From Collinsella sp. (GTDB lineage Bacteria; Actinomycetota; Coriobacteriia; Coriobacteriales; Coriobacteriaceae), in the NCBI GenBank assembly GCA_019413925.1, contig DXMY01000035.1, positions 1 to 49,515 of the forward strand: 49,515 bases of DNA. Direction: 5' to 3'. The translations under genes and the position numbers were made by a program. Positions 7,642 to 17,170 of this stretch are shown here, one piece after another. A model generated the notes under the pieces. The model was given only the letters and a program-made list of their open reading frames with translations, was not told the DNA's origin and made no database searches. Position 1 is the first letter of the stretch; every line of letters starts with the position of its first letter.

Positions 7642-8094
7642 ATGAGCATCAATCGAGTGAACATCACCGGTAACCTCACCCGCGATCCCGAGCTGCGCGC
7701 CACCGCCGGCGGAACCCAGGTTCTGTCTTTTGGCGTCGCCGTGAACGATCGTCGCCGCAACGCGCAGACTGGCGAGTGGGAGGACTATCCCAACTTTGTC
7801 GACTGCACTATGTTCGGCACCCGCGCCGAGGCCGTGAGCCGTTTCCTGGCAAAGGGAAACAAGGTCGCGATCGAGGGCAAGCTGCGCTACAGCTCTTGGG
7901 AGCGCGACGGCCAGCGCCGGAGCAAGCTTGAGGTCATCGTCGATGAGATCGAGTTTATGAGCTCCCGTGGTGGCCAGGGTGGCTACGACCAGGGCGGTTA
8001 CGCCCCCGCAGCTCCCGCGCCCGCAGCACGTCCTGCCGCACCGGTGGCTACGCCGCCCGCGGTCGACGTCTACGATGAGGACATCCCGTTCTAA
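7642..8094 (+). CDS. ssb: Single-stranded DNA-binding protein
   Basis: 150 residues. The N-terminal OB fold (~1-110) begins MSINRVNITGNLTRDPELRAT and carries the typical GTRAEAVSRFLAKGNKVAIEGKL stretch. A Gly/Ala/Pro-rich linker follows (GGYDQGGYAPAAPAPAARP), and the acidic tip ends DEDIPF, which recruits DNA-processing proteins. It protects ssDNA at the fork next to DnaB. The spacing to rpsF (48 bases) and the RBS GAGGAA fit co-transcription. Confidence 0.97.
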   Translation: MSINRVNITGNLTRDPELRATAGGTQVLSFGVAVNDRRRNAQTGEWEDYPNFVDCTMFGTRAEAVSRFLAKGNKVAIEGKLRYSSWERDGQRRSKLEVIVDEIEFMSSRGGQGGYDQGGYAPAAPAPAARPAAPVATPPAVDVYDEDIPF

Positions 8095-8121
8095 GGGTTG
8101 TTCACCTATTTTTGAGTGAGA

Positions 8122-8147
8122 GGCGGCTTCGGTTCGCCGAAGTTGCC
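8122..8147 (+). promoter_or_regulatory. UUCG-loop hairpin just before rpsR
   Basis: GGCGGCTTCGG (8122-8132) pairs with CCGAAGTTGCC (8137-8147), two pairs being G-U, closed by a TTCG tetraloop. It ends a few bases before the rpsR ribosome binding site (GAAAGG), so it may tune rpsR translation or mark an RNA end. There is no T-run. Confidence 0.5.
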
Positions 8148-8166
8148 AAATGAAAGGTATTTTGAC

Positions 8167-8433
8167 ATGGCTAATGATTTTTCTGCACGTCAGCCGCGTC
8201 GTAAGTACTGCCAGTTCTGCAAGGAGAACACTGAGTTCATCGACTATAAGGACACTCAGCTTCTCCGTAAGTACATGACCGACCGTGGCAAGATCAAGCC
8301 CCGTCGCGTCACTGGCGCTTGCACGCAGCATCAGCATGACATCGCCAACGCCATCAAGCGCGCCCGCGAGATGGCTCTCCTGCCGTACACCGTCCCCGTG
8401 GTTTCCTCTCGTGGCAACCGCGACCGCGGCTAA
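8167..8433 (+). CDS. rpsR: Ribosomal protein bS18
   Basis: 88 residues from MANDFSARQPRRKYCQFCKE to VSSRGNRDRG. It contains the S18 core (IDYKDTQLLRKYMTDRGKIKPRRVTGACTQHQ). The CQFC pair and a later Cys fit a zinc-binding S18 variant. The longer frame from 8116 is rejected: the start at 8167 has GAAAGG at proper spacing and the family length. It partners S6 in the 30S platform. rplI follows 15 bases later. Confidence 0.97.
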   Translation: MANDFSARQPRRKYCQFCKENTEFIDYKDTQLLRKYMTDRGKIKPRRVTGACTQHQHDIANAIKRAREMALLPYTVPVVSSRGNRDRG

Positions 8434-8448
8434 GAAGGGAGACGCATC

Positions 8449-8988
8449 ATGAAGGTTATTCTTCTCGATGAGATCAAGGGCAAGGGCGGCGAGGGTGACG
8501 TCGTAGAGGTCGCTCAGGGTTACGCTGAGAACTTCCTGTTCCCCAAGAAGCTCGCTGTTGCCGCCACCAAGGGCAACCTCAAGCAGCTTGACGAGCGTCG
8601 CAACAACATCGCCAAGCGCGAGGCCGTCCGTCTGGCTACCGCCAACGAGACCAAGGCTGCCTTCGAGGGCAAGACGGTCACCGTTGACGTCAAGGTCGGC
8701 GACGAGGGCATCCTCTTTGGCTCCGTTACCGCCGCTATGATCGCTGACGCCATCAAGGCTCAGCTCGGTATGGACATCGACCGCAAGCGCGTCGAGCTCG
8801 GTAAGCCCATCAAGGTTGCCGGTGCCCACACCGTTGCCATCTCGCTGTACCGCGAGATCAAGGCCGAGGTTGTCGTTCTCGTCGGCGTTACCGCCGAGGA
8901 GCTCGCTGCCGAGGCTGAGGTCGAGGAGGCCGCTGAGGTCGCCGAGGCCGAGACCGCCGAGGTCGAGACTGAGGCTGCTGCCGAGTAG
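8449..8988 (+). CDS. rplI: Ribosomal protein bL9 with an acidic C-terminal extension
   Basis: 179 residues. It starts MKVILLDEIKGKGGEGDVVEVAQGYAENFLFPKKLA, the canonical L9 N-domain, followed by the long connecting helix and the C-domain (GILFGSVTAAMIADAIKAQ). The family is usually near 148-150 residues. Here an extra tail of about 30 residues is almost wholly Ala/Glu/Val (EAEVEEAAEVAEAETAEVE). The RBS is AAGGGAG. It is the last gene before a strong terminator. Confidence 0.96.
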   Translation: MKVILLDEIKGKGGEGDVVEVAQGYAENFLFPKKLAVAATKGNLKQLDERRNNIAKREAVRLATANETKAAFEGKTVTVDVKVGDEGILFGSVTAAMIADAIKAQLGMDIDRKRVELGKPIKVAGAHTVAISLYREIKAEVVVLVGVTAEELAAEAEVEEAAEVAEAETAEVETEAAAE

Positions 8989-9020
8989 CATTTGCTGCAA
9001 CGCAACAATCTTGTTCTAAG

Positions 9021-9059
9021 AAGGGCGCTCTGGGAAACCAGGGCGCCCTTTTGTTTTTT
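9021..9059 (+). terminator. Terminator of the rpsF-rplI operon
   Basis: AAGGGCGC (9021-9028) pairs with GCGCCCTT (9043-9050), extended by CTGG/CCAG, followed by TTGTTTTTT. Confidence 0.9.
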
Positions 9060-9212
9060 GTGCTGAGTGAGTGTCATGGTGAACGTTGCGTCGAAGTCCT
9101 ATATACAGGATCGTTCATCCGCTTGGTTCGGTGATGATTGGCGGCGCGCGGCGCGTTTTGGGACCGTGGCTGATACTATGGATGCTCGCAAGCGATATGA
9201 ATGAGGATGCTC

Positions 9213-10604
9213 ATGGCATATGACGATAGGGAGACCGGGCTGACGGTTGAGGACCGCGGCTCAAAGTTGGGTCTTCCCCAAAACCAAGATGCAGAGGCCA
9301 ATGTACTGGCCGCTATGCTGCTATCGCCCGAGGTGGTCGAAGAGGCCCAGGTCGAGCTGCAGCCCGATGACTTCTACCGGCCCATTCATAAGACCATCTA
9401 TACCGCGATGGTCGATATGTACAACAGCCGCATTCCTATCGACTCCATCTCGCTGATCGATTACCTGCGAAGCATCAACAAGCTCGATGCCGTGGGCGGC
9501 GAAGCGTACATTTTGGAGTTGATGGGTCAGACTCTGTCGCTCGTCAACTGGCAGCACCATGCCGCCATCGTTCGCCGTGATTCGATGCTGCGTGAGCTGA
9601 TCGGCGCCACCAACGAGATCAACGCGCTGGCATATAACGCCCCCACCGACACCAAAGAGGTTGTCGAGCTGGCCGAGAGCAAGCTGCTCAAGGTCACGGC
9701 ACGCGAGGTCAAGTCGAGCTACAAGACGCTGACCGAGTTTATGGTCGAGGCCTATAACGAGGCCGAGGAAGTGTGCCAGGCCGGTGGTCAGGCGGCGGGC
9801 GTGCCCACCGGCTTTCCGTCGCTCGACCGTATGCTCATGGGCTTCCGCGAGGGCCAGCTCATCATTATCGGTGCCCGTCCTGCTGTAGGTAAGACATCGT
9901 TCGCCCTGAATCTGGCGCTCAACGCTGCCGCTGCTGGTTATACCGTCGGCTTCTTCTCGCTGGAGATGTCGGGCAAGGAAATTGCCCAGCGTCTGATTTG
10001 CGCCTACGCCATGATCTCGATCAGTGACTTCCGCATGGGCCGCATTAGCCCCGAGCAGTGGGCCAATATCAACGAGGCCACGCAGACCTTGTCCAAGCTC
10101 GATATTCTGATTGACGATACGCCCGGCACCACAGTGACCGAGATTCGCGCCAAGAGCCGCCGCATGCTCCATAACAAGGAGAAGGCAATTATCATCCTGG
10201 ACTACCTGCAGCTGGTGAGTCCTCCGCCGGGACGCCGCTCCGAGAGCCGTACCGTCGAGGTTTCGGAGATGTCGCGTGGTCTGAAGATCATGGCTAAGGA
10301 GCTCAAGATCCCGCTCATCGCGCTGTCGCAGCTTTCGCGTCAGGTCGAATCCCGTACCGGCAAGCGCCCGCAGCTTTCCGACCTTCGTGAATCGGGCTCT
10401 ATCGAGCAGGACGCCGATATCGTTATGTTCTTGGACCGCTCCGCCGACGAGGCCGAAGCCTCGCGCGACGATCGACCCGACGAGGGCGTTACGCGTATCG
10501 TCGTGGCCAAGAACCGTTCGGGCCCGATCGGCGACGTCGACCTGATGTTCCTGCCGGCATCCACCAAGTTCTATGAGCTTGATGGGGCACATGCCGAGGA
10601 GTAG
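9213..10604 (+). CDS. dnaB: Replicative DNA helicase DnaB
   Basis: 463 residues. The N-terminal DnaB domain (PQNQDAEANVLAAMLLSPEVVEEAQ; DFYRPIHKTIYTAM) interacts with primase. The RecA-like ATPase follows with Walker A GARPAVGKT at residues ~220-228, Walker B IIILDYLQLV, and the sensor regions LIALSQLSRQVE and LRESGSIEQDADIVMFLDR. It unwinds DNA at the fork as a hexamer. The start at 9213 is preferred to 9201 because GAGGA lies five bases upstream. The rpsF/ssb/rpsR/rplI/dnaB order is a widespread arrangement. No intein or insertion is visible. Confidence 0.97.
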   Translation: MAYDDRETGLTVEDRGSKLGLPQNQDAEANVLAAMLLSPEVVEEAQVELQPDDFYRPIHKTIYTAMVDMYNSRIPIDSISLIDYLRSINKLDAVGGEAYILELMGQTLSLVNWQHHAAIVRRDSMLRELIGATNEINALAYNAPTDTKEVVELAESKLLKVTAREVKSSYKTLTEFMVEAYNEAEEVCQAGGQAAGVPTGFPSLDRMLMGFREGQLIIIGARPAVGKTSFALNLALNAAAAGYTVGFFSLEMSGKEIAQRLICAYAMISISDFRMGRISPEQWANINEATQTLSKLDILIDDTPGTTVTEIRAKSRRMLHNKEKAIIILDYLQLVSPPPGRRSESRTVEVSEMSRGLKIMAKELKIPLIALSQLSRQVESRTGKRPQLSDLRESGSIEQDADIVMFLDRSADEAEASRDDRPDEGVTRIVVAKNRSGPIGDVDLMFLPASTKFYELDGAHAEE

Positions 10605-10697
10605 GACAGACGCCCGTTGCACGGGTATACTGGGAATGTTTTGTGCTTCTGCGTGCCGGCGTGGCGCGTAGACAGTCCATGAATGTAAGGAGTAAAC

Positions 10698-11984
<1,287 letters not shown>

Positions 11985-12006
11985 TCGGGACTATTTGGTT
12001 ATTGCG

Positions 12007-12048
12007 ATATACCCCTTTGCAGCCCGGACGGGCGGCCGAGGGGTATAT
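12007..12048. repeat. Inverted repeat between purA and purD
   Basis: ATATACCCCT (12007-12016) is a perfect inverted repeat of AGGGGTATAT (12039-12048) across a 22-base GC-rich spacer that can itself pair partly. No T-run follows. It could be an operator, a weak terminator of purA or part of the purD promoter. Confidence 0.5.
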
Positions 12049-12102
12049 TTGCTTGCAAAGGGCTCGCGCGGAGCGGGCCGTTCATCCATAGAGGAGGCAC
12101 CC

Positions 12103-13407
12103 TTGAAGGCGGACACTCAAACCATCGACATCCTGTTGTTGGGCAGCGGCGGCCGCGAGCATGCTTTGGCAGCTAAGCTCGCAGCATCACCGCGCGCCGG
12201 CAAGCTCTACATTGCGCCGGGTAACGGCGGCACCGCGAGCTGCGGCGAGAACGTTGTTCTCGACGACTGCGATCCTGCGGCCGTGGCGGCGTTTGCGCAG
12301 AGCCACGGATGCGGACTCGTGGTAATTGGCCCCGAGGCTCCGCTCGTAGCGGGCGTGGCCGACGCCGTGCGCGCGGCGGGTATTCCCTGCTTTGGCCCGG
12401 GTGCCGAGGGCGCCCAGATGGAGGGCTCCAAGCTGTTCTCCAAGCAGCTCATGGAGCGTGCGGGCATTCCGACGGCAGCCTATGGTTCGTTTACCGACGA
12501 GGCTTCGGCTCTCGCCTACGTGCGCGAGCAGGGCGCCCCGCTGGTCGTGAAGGCCGACGGCCTTGCCGCGGGCAAGGGCGTTATCGTGGCGACCGAACTT
12601 GAGCAGGCCGAGGGGGCCGTGCGCGAGTGCTTTGGTGGCACCTTTGGCGATGCCGGCAGCACCGTGGTTATCGAGGAGATGCTCGTTGGTCCCGAGTGCT
12701 CACTGCTGGCCTTTACCGACGGCAAGACCGTGCGCCCCATGGCTACCTCGCAGGACCACAAGCGCGCGCTTGAGGGCGACCTTGGTCCCAACACCGGCGG
12801 CATGGGTGTCTACAGCCCGGTGCCCATCGTGACCGACGAGGAGCACGCCACCATGGTGAAGGTCATGGAGCAGACCGTGGCCGAGCTCGCTGCCGAGGGT
12901 ATCGACTACCGCGGCTGCCTGTACGGCGGCTTTATGCTCACCCCCGCCGGTCCCAAGGTGCTGGAGTTCAATGCCCGCTTTGGCGACCCCGAGACGCAGG
13001 TCGTGCTGCCGCGCCTTAAGAACGACCTGGTTGAGGTCATGCTGGCTTGTGCCAACTGCGAGCTCGATCAGATTGAACTCGACTGGCGTGACGAGTGGGC
13101 CGTGGCCGTTGTCCTGACGAGCGCGGGCTACCCCGGCAGCTACGAGAAAGGTAAGGTCATCACCGGTATTGAGGATGCCGAGGCCATGGAGAACGTGACC
13201 GTGTACCACGCGGGCACTGCCGTGGTGGGCGGCCAGCTCGTGACCAACGGTGGCCGCGTGCTTGCCGTGACCGCTCTGGGCGACACGTTCGAAAACGCTC
13301 GCAACCTTGCCTACGAGGCCTGCGAGAAGATTGATTTTGAGGGCAAGACCCTGCGTCATGACATCGGCCTGCGCGCGCTGCGTGGCCGCGACGCCTGGGA
13401 TGCCTAA
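12103..13407 (+). CDS. purD: Phosphoribosylamine-glycine ligase
   Basis: 434 residues from a TTG start with GAGGAGG five to six bases upstream; the longer in-frame opening inside purA lacks an RBS. It begins KADTQTIDILLLGSGGREHALA, the PurD N-domain. The ATP-grasp core has VVKADGLAAGKGV, the loop SQDHKRALEGDLGPNTGGMG and the metal-binding ALEFNARFGDPETQ-type motif (here VLEFNARFGDPETQVVLPRL). It makes GAR from phosphoribosylamine, Gly and ATP. A NUDIX gene follows after 21 bases, probably in the same transcript. Confidence 0.96.
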   Translation: MKADTQTIDILLLGSGGREHALAAKLAASPRAGKLYIAPGNGGTASCGENVVLDDCDPAAVAAFAQSHGCGLVVIGPEAPLVAGVADAVRAAGIPCFGPGAEGAQMEGSKLFSKQLMERAGIPTAAYGSFTDEASALAYVREQGAPLVVKADGLAAGKGVIVATELEQAEGAVRECFGGTFGDAGSTVVIEEMLVGPECSLLAFTDGKTVRPMATSQDHKRALEGDLGPNTGGMGVYSPVPIVTDEEHATMVKVMEQTVAELAAEGIDYRGCLYGGFMLTPAGPKVLEFNARFGDPETQVVLPRLKNDLVEVMLACANCELDQIELDWRDEWAVAVVLTSAGYPGSYEKGKVITGIEDAEAMENVTVYHAGTAVVGGQLVTNGGRVLAVTALGDTFENARNLAYEACEKIDFEGKTLRHDIGLRALRGRDAWDA

Positions 13408-13428
13408 AGTCCGAGAGGGATGAGACGG

Positions 13429-14124
13429 ATGGACGAGAAGAACGAAGAGCTCGTGGACGCGCAGGTCGTCGAAGAGGACAGCCGCATGTATGGGCACGCC
13501 GAGGGCGAGCCTGGTGGCGAGGTCGCTGACGAGCCGGCGCTGGTGCTGGGCGACGACGACCCGCACGATGCCGAGCTGCACGAGAAGATTCTTTCGGAGG
13601 AGTGCGCCTGGAAGGGCAAGATCCTCGACGTCCACCGTCTTGAGGTTGAACTGCCCAACGGTCACCGCAGCGCCCGCGATATCGTTCGCCATCCGGGTGC
13701 GGCGGCCGTTGTGGCGCTGACCGAGAGCGGCAAGATCGTACTGGTGCGTCAGTACCGTACCGCCATCGACCGCGTGACGGTCGAGATTCCTGCCGGCAAG
13801 CTCGATCCAGGCGAGGACCCGCTCGATTGCGCCAAGCGCGAGCTGCATGAGGAGACGGGCTTTAGGGCCGGCCGCATTCGCTTTTTGACGTCGATTGTCA
13901 CGTCCTGCGGCTTCTGCGACGAGATCATTCACATCTACCTGGCCACCAAGCTCGAGTTCGATGCACCCAACCCCGATGATGACGAGTTTGTCAACGTGGA
14001 TCTGGTGCCGCTGCACGAGCTGATCGACGCCGTGCTCGACGGCAAGATCGAAGACGCCAAGACCGTCGTAGGCGCCTTGGCCTGCGATAGCATCGCGCAC
14101 CGCCTTGGGGGCACGGAGCTTTAA
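13429..14124 (+). CDS. NUDIX hydrolase, ADP-ribose pyrophosphatase-like
   Basis: 231 residues. The complete Nudix box runs from GKLDPGEDPLD to AKRELHEETGF, with the catalytic REL.EE core. The context IVLVRQYRTAID...VEIPAGKLDPGE matches ADP-ribose/sugar-nucleotide pyrophosphatases (NudF-like). The first ~55 residues are an unusual acidic extension (EVADEPALVLGDDDPHDAEL). ATG 13429 is preferred over 13420 because GAGAGGG is then correctly spaced. Substrate is not proven; ADP-ribose is the family default. Confidence 0.85.
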   Translation: MDEKNEELVDAQVVEEDSRMYGHAEGEPGGEVADEPALVLGDDDPHDAELHEKILSEECAWKGKILDVHRLEVELPNGHRSARDIVRHPGAAAVVALTESGKIVLVRQYRTAIDRVTVEIPAGKLDPGEDPLDCAKRELHEETGFRAGRIRFLTSIVTSCGFCDEIIHIYLATKLEFDAPNPDDDEFVNVDLVPLHELIDAVLDGKIEDAKTVVGALACDSIAHRLGGTEL

Positions 14125-14136
14125 CGAGTGGGGATA

Positions 14137-14175
14137 GCCCTGGGACAAGTACTACTGATTGCTTTGTCCCAGGGC
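14137..14175. repeat. Palindrome with GGGACA core after the NUDIX gene
   Basis: GCCCTGGGACAA (14137-14148) pairs perfectly with TTGTCCCAGGGC (14164-14175) around a 15-base loop. No T-run follows, so it is a poor intrinsic terminator. It belongs with the other intergenic GGGAC/GTCCC palindromes here. Confidence 0.6.
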
Positions 14176-14206
14176 CTTACGTTGCTGATATTTCTTTGAG
14201 GATCAC

Positions 14207-15979
14207 ATGCTGAAGAGGTTTCTTTCGTATTACGAGCCCCAGATGGGGCTTTTTGTTGCTGATACTGTTTGTGCTCTGGTGCTTGCTGCCATTGACCTGG
14301 CGTTCCCCATTATCCTGCGCAATTTGACCGGTGGGCTGTTTACCCAGGGCCAGGCTGCCATTATGCAGGCGCTCGGTATGATCGCGGTGGGGCTGGTGCT
14401 GATGTATGCCGTTCGCTGCGCCTGCCGCTACTTTGTGAGCTACTGGGGCCACGTGATGGGTGCGCGCATGGAGTCCAAGATGCGCGAGGACCTGTTTGAC
14501 CAGTACGAGCGCTTTAGCTTTGCGTACTTCGACCGCAACAGTTCGGGCGACATGATGAGCCGCGTGGTCAACGACCTGTTCGATATCTGCGAGGCGGCGC
14601 ATCACGTACCCGAGTGGATCATCATCTGCGGCATCGAGATTATCGGCTCGTTTGTGATCCTCTTTACCATCGCCCCGGTGCTGGCGCTTGCCATGGCCGT
14701 GGTGACGGCGGCGTTTGCGGTCATCATGTTTTGGCAAAACATGCGTATGCGCGAGGTCTTTAGCGACAACCGCAAAAAGATCAGCGGCATCAATGCGCAG
14801 CTGCAGGATTCTCTGGCGGGCATGCGCGTGGTCAAGAGCTTTGCCAACGAGGAGACCGAGCGTGCCAAGTTCCGCGCCTCCAACAATCGCTACCTTTTGT
14901 CCAAGGAGAACATGTATCACGCCATGGGCGTCTATACCGCGACGTATGGCCTGCTCTCTGGTGTGCTCTATGTGATCGTGGTGCTGCTGGGCGGCTGGCT
15001 GGTCGCCCAGGGACAGCTGCAGGCGGTCGATATGGCGACCTTTGCACTCTATATTTCGCTGTTCTGCACGCCGCTCGAGACACTCGTCAATTCGGCCGAA
15101 ACGTATCAGAAGGCTATCGCCGGCTTTAAACGTATGGACGAGGTGCTCTCGACGGCGCCGGATATCCAGGACAAGCCGGGCGCTACGGATCTGCAGTTGA
15201 CTGCCGGCGCCGTGGAGTATCACGACGTGTGCTTTAACTACGAGGATGTTGAGCTGGGCGAGGGCTATGCCGACGAGCGTCCCGTTATCGACCATATGGA
15301 CCTGTCCATCAAGCCCGGGCAGACCATCGCTTTGGTTGGCCCTTCGGGCGGCGGCAAGTCCACGACCTGTTCGCTGCTGCCGCGCTTTTATGACGTGGCT
15401 ACCGGATCCATTAGCATCGACGGTCAGGACGTGCGCGATGTGACGCAGCAGAGCCTGCGCCGCGCCATCGGCCTGGTGCAGCAGGATGTCTATCTGTTTG
15501 ACGGCACGATTGGCGAGAACATCGCCTACGGCAAGCCGGGCGCTACGGCAGAAGAGATCGCCGAGGCCGCCCGTCGCGCCAACATCGATGCCTTTATCGA
15601 GTCGCTTCCGCAGGGCTACGACACCGTGGTGGGCGAGCGCGGCAGCCGTCTTTCGGGCGGACAGAAGCAGCGCGTTGCCATCGCGCGCGTGTTTCTCAAG
15701 AACCCCAAGATCCTGATTTTGGACGAGGCGACGAGTGCTTTGGATAACGAGAGCGAGGAGGCGGTGCAGGAGTCACTCGAAGAGCTGGCACGCGGCCGCA
15801 CCACGATTATCATCGCCCACCGTCTTTCGACCATTAAGCATGCCGATGAGATTGCGACCGTTGAGCATGGTCGCGTTGTGGAGCGTGGCACGCACGAGGA
15901 GCTTCTCGCCCGTGGCGGCACCTATGCCCGTTACTATCGAATGCAGTTCGAAGGTGCGCGTGCGCACGAGCTCGACTGA
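14207..15979 (+). CDS. ABC exporter half-transporter (membrane domain fused to ATPase)
   Basis: 590 residues. Residues ~1-310 form an ABC-exporter type I membrane domain with six TM helices, including the intracellular-loop stretch RMESKMREDLFDQYERFSFAYFD. The nucleotide-binding domain has Walker A GPSGGGKST at 378-386, a Q-loop (GLVQQDVYLFDGTI), the signature LSGGQ at 482-486, Walker B ILILDEATSALD and the H-loop IIAHRLS. It should work as a homodimer or with an unseen partner, exporting lipids, peptides or drugs; the substrate cannot be told. The RBS GAGGAT sets the ATG at 14207. A membrane protein gene follows after 19 bases. Confidence 0.9.
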   Translation: MLKRFLSYYEPQMGLFVADTVCALVLAAIDLAFPIILRNLTGGLFTQGQAAIMQALGMIAVGLVLMYAVRCACRYFVSYWGHVMGARMESKMREDLFDQYERFSFAYFDRNSSGDMMSRVVNDLFDICEAAHHVPEWIIICGIEIIGSFVILFTIAPVLALAMAVVTAAFAVIMFWQNMRMREVFSDNRKKISGINAQLQDSLAGMRVVKSFANEETERAKFRASNNRYLLSKENMYHAMGVYTATYGLLSGVLYVIVVLLGGWLVAQGQLQAVDMATFALYISLFCTPLETLVNSAETYQKAIAGFKRMDEVLSTAPDIQDKPGATDLQLTAGAVEYHDVCFNYEDVELGEGYADERPVIDHMDLSIKPGQTIALVGPSGGGKSTTCSLLPRFYDVATGSISIDGQDVRDVTQQSLRRAIGLVQQDVYLFDGTIGENIAYGKPGATAEEIAEAARRANIDAFIESLPQGYDTVVGERGSRLSGGQKQRVAIARVFLKNPKILILDEATSALDNESEEAVQESLEELARGRTTIIIAHRLSTIKHADEIATVEHGRVVERGTHEELLARGGTYARYYRMQFEGARAHELD

Positions 15980-15998
15980 TTGATATGACAGGAAGTTT

Positions 15999-16964
15999 AT
16001 GGCTGACAAGAACCCTTTGACTCCGGAAGAAGTGACGGAGTTATTCTCCGAAATCGATGCATCCGGTGTCTTGGATCCCACGCTTGCCAAAAAGCGAACC
16101 GAGCGCATGCGTGAGAAGGAGGCTGCGGCCAAGCGCGGTGACAAAGCTGCGCTAGCGCAGCTGCGCAGCGAGGACCGCGCGAGCCAGGCAAAACATATCG
16201 ACCCGCTGTCCGAGGACGATCCTTCGGGCTCGCAGGTGAGCCATACCATTACAAAGACCGCGATGGCCGTGGTCATCGGTATTTTGGTGCTGATCGTGGG
16301 CATGCAGATCGGCTACGGCGTGATGCGTCGTCTGAACACCGCGAACCTCTCCGAGAGCGTTTCGGTCGATACCGTTTCGACGGCGCTGAAGGGCGGCCTT
16401 GAGTGGGGCAACGGCTTTACGCAGTTCCCACTCGACTTTACCGTCGATGAAGCCGATGAGCGTACGGGCACGGTCGAGGTGACGGTGTTGGACACATCGT
16501 CTGCCAACGAGCTCGAGCTGCTGTCCAACGGGCAGATTCAGGCCGCGGCGCTTGCGACCAACGCGTTGCTCAACGATAAGATCGACCGCGTGGTGTATAA
16601 CGTTCACGCCTATATCGACGAGGATAGCAACATTCAGCACGATTCCTTCTTTGGCATGTTCCCCGCGCGCGGCCACCAGAGCGCCATTTTGACGTTCGTG
16701 TGGACCAAGAGCTCATCCAACGCCACGAGTATCGACTGGAAGATGCGCATCGTGAGTATGGATGACACCATCGCCGAGCGCATTCAGAAGCAGGTGAACT
16801 CGGTGTCGTCGTTGATTGAGGACCCGGTGGTGAGCCAGACCAAGATTGACGAGGAAAAGGCCGAGCGCGATCTGGAGCATCGTCTGCATGGCCGCGAGAT
16901 TTTCCGCGGCGGCAAGCCCGATCGCACACCGTCCAAACTGCTGGAGCAGGATAAGAAAAAGTAA
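15999..16964 (+). CDS. Hypothetical single-pass membrane protein
   Basis: 321 residues, not recognised. Residues 1-85 are charged and probably cytosolic, with a helical KKRTERMREKEAAAKRGDKAALAQLR segment. One TM helix follows (TAMAVVIGILVLIVGMQIGYGVM, ~88-110). The rest is an extracellular domain that ends in charged repeats (DEEKAERDLEHRLHGREI). It is co-directional with and 19 bases after the ABC exporter, with a terminator straight after it, so the two likely form an operon. A role as exporter accessory is only a guess. Confidence 0.7.
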   Translation: MADKNPLTPEEVTELFSEIDASGVLDPTLAKKRTERMREKEAAAKRGDKAALAQLRSEDRASQAKHIDPLSEDDPSGSQVSHTITKTAMAVVIGILVLIVGMQIGYGVMRRLNTANLSESVSVDTVSTALKGGLEWGNGFTQFPLDFTVDEADERTGTVEVTVLDTSSANELELLSNGQIQAAALATNALLNDKIDRVVYNVHAYIDEDSNIQHDSFFGMFPARGHQSAILTFVWTKSSSNATSIDWKMRIVSMDDTIAERIQKQVNSVSSLIEDPVVSQTKIDEEKAERDLEHRLHGREIFRGGKPDRTPSKLLEQDKKK

Positions 16965-16970
16965 GACGTC

Positions 16971-17010
16971 ATCATCCCGCGTGAGCCACAAGCCTCGCGG
17001 GATGATTTTT
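16971..17010 (+). terminator. Terminator after the exporter operon
   Basis: ATCATCCCGCG (16971-16981) pairs with CGCGGGATGAT (16996-17006), followed by TTTTT. Confidence 0.9.
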
Positions 17011-17033
17011 AATCCCCGTCCTAGAAAAATCAT

Positions 17034-17051
17034 TATGCATAGAAAGTCATA
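17034..17051 (+). promoter_or_regulatory. ARG-box-like operator upstream of carAB
   Basis: An AT-rich 18-mer with imperfect dyad symmetry, TATGCATA...GTCATA, resembles an ArgR half-site pair. ArgR control of carAB is well known in other bacteria. A TACAAT box at 17107-17112 may be the -10 of the promoter. No argR gene is in the window, so this is tentative. Confidence 0.3.
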
Positions 17052-17170
17052 ATTATCATTTCGTAAACATTTCGATGAAATTAACGCCATGAGGCATGCT
17101 TACGGTTACAATACCGCGAGGCCTAACTACACACCTTTAAGCCGGTCCTGTGAGACCGGGAAGGAGAACT

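Noticed and set aside
7228..9000. Minus-strand open frame of 590 codons opposite rpsF-ssb-rpsR-rplI
   Set aside because: It lies antisense to four well-recognised genes, has low-complexity Leu/Gly/Val-rich composition typical of reverse-strand shadows in high-GC DNA, and has no RBS.
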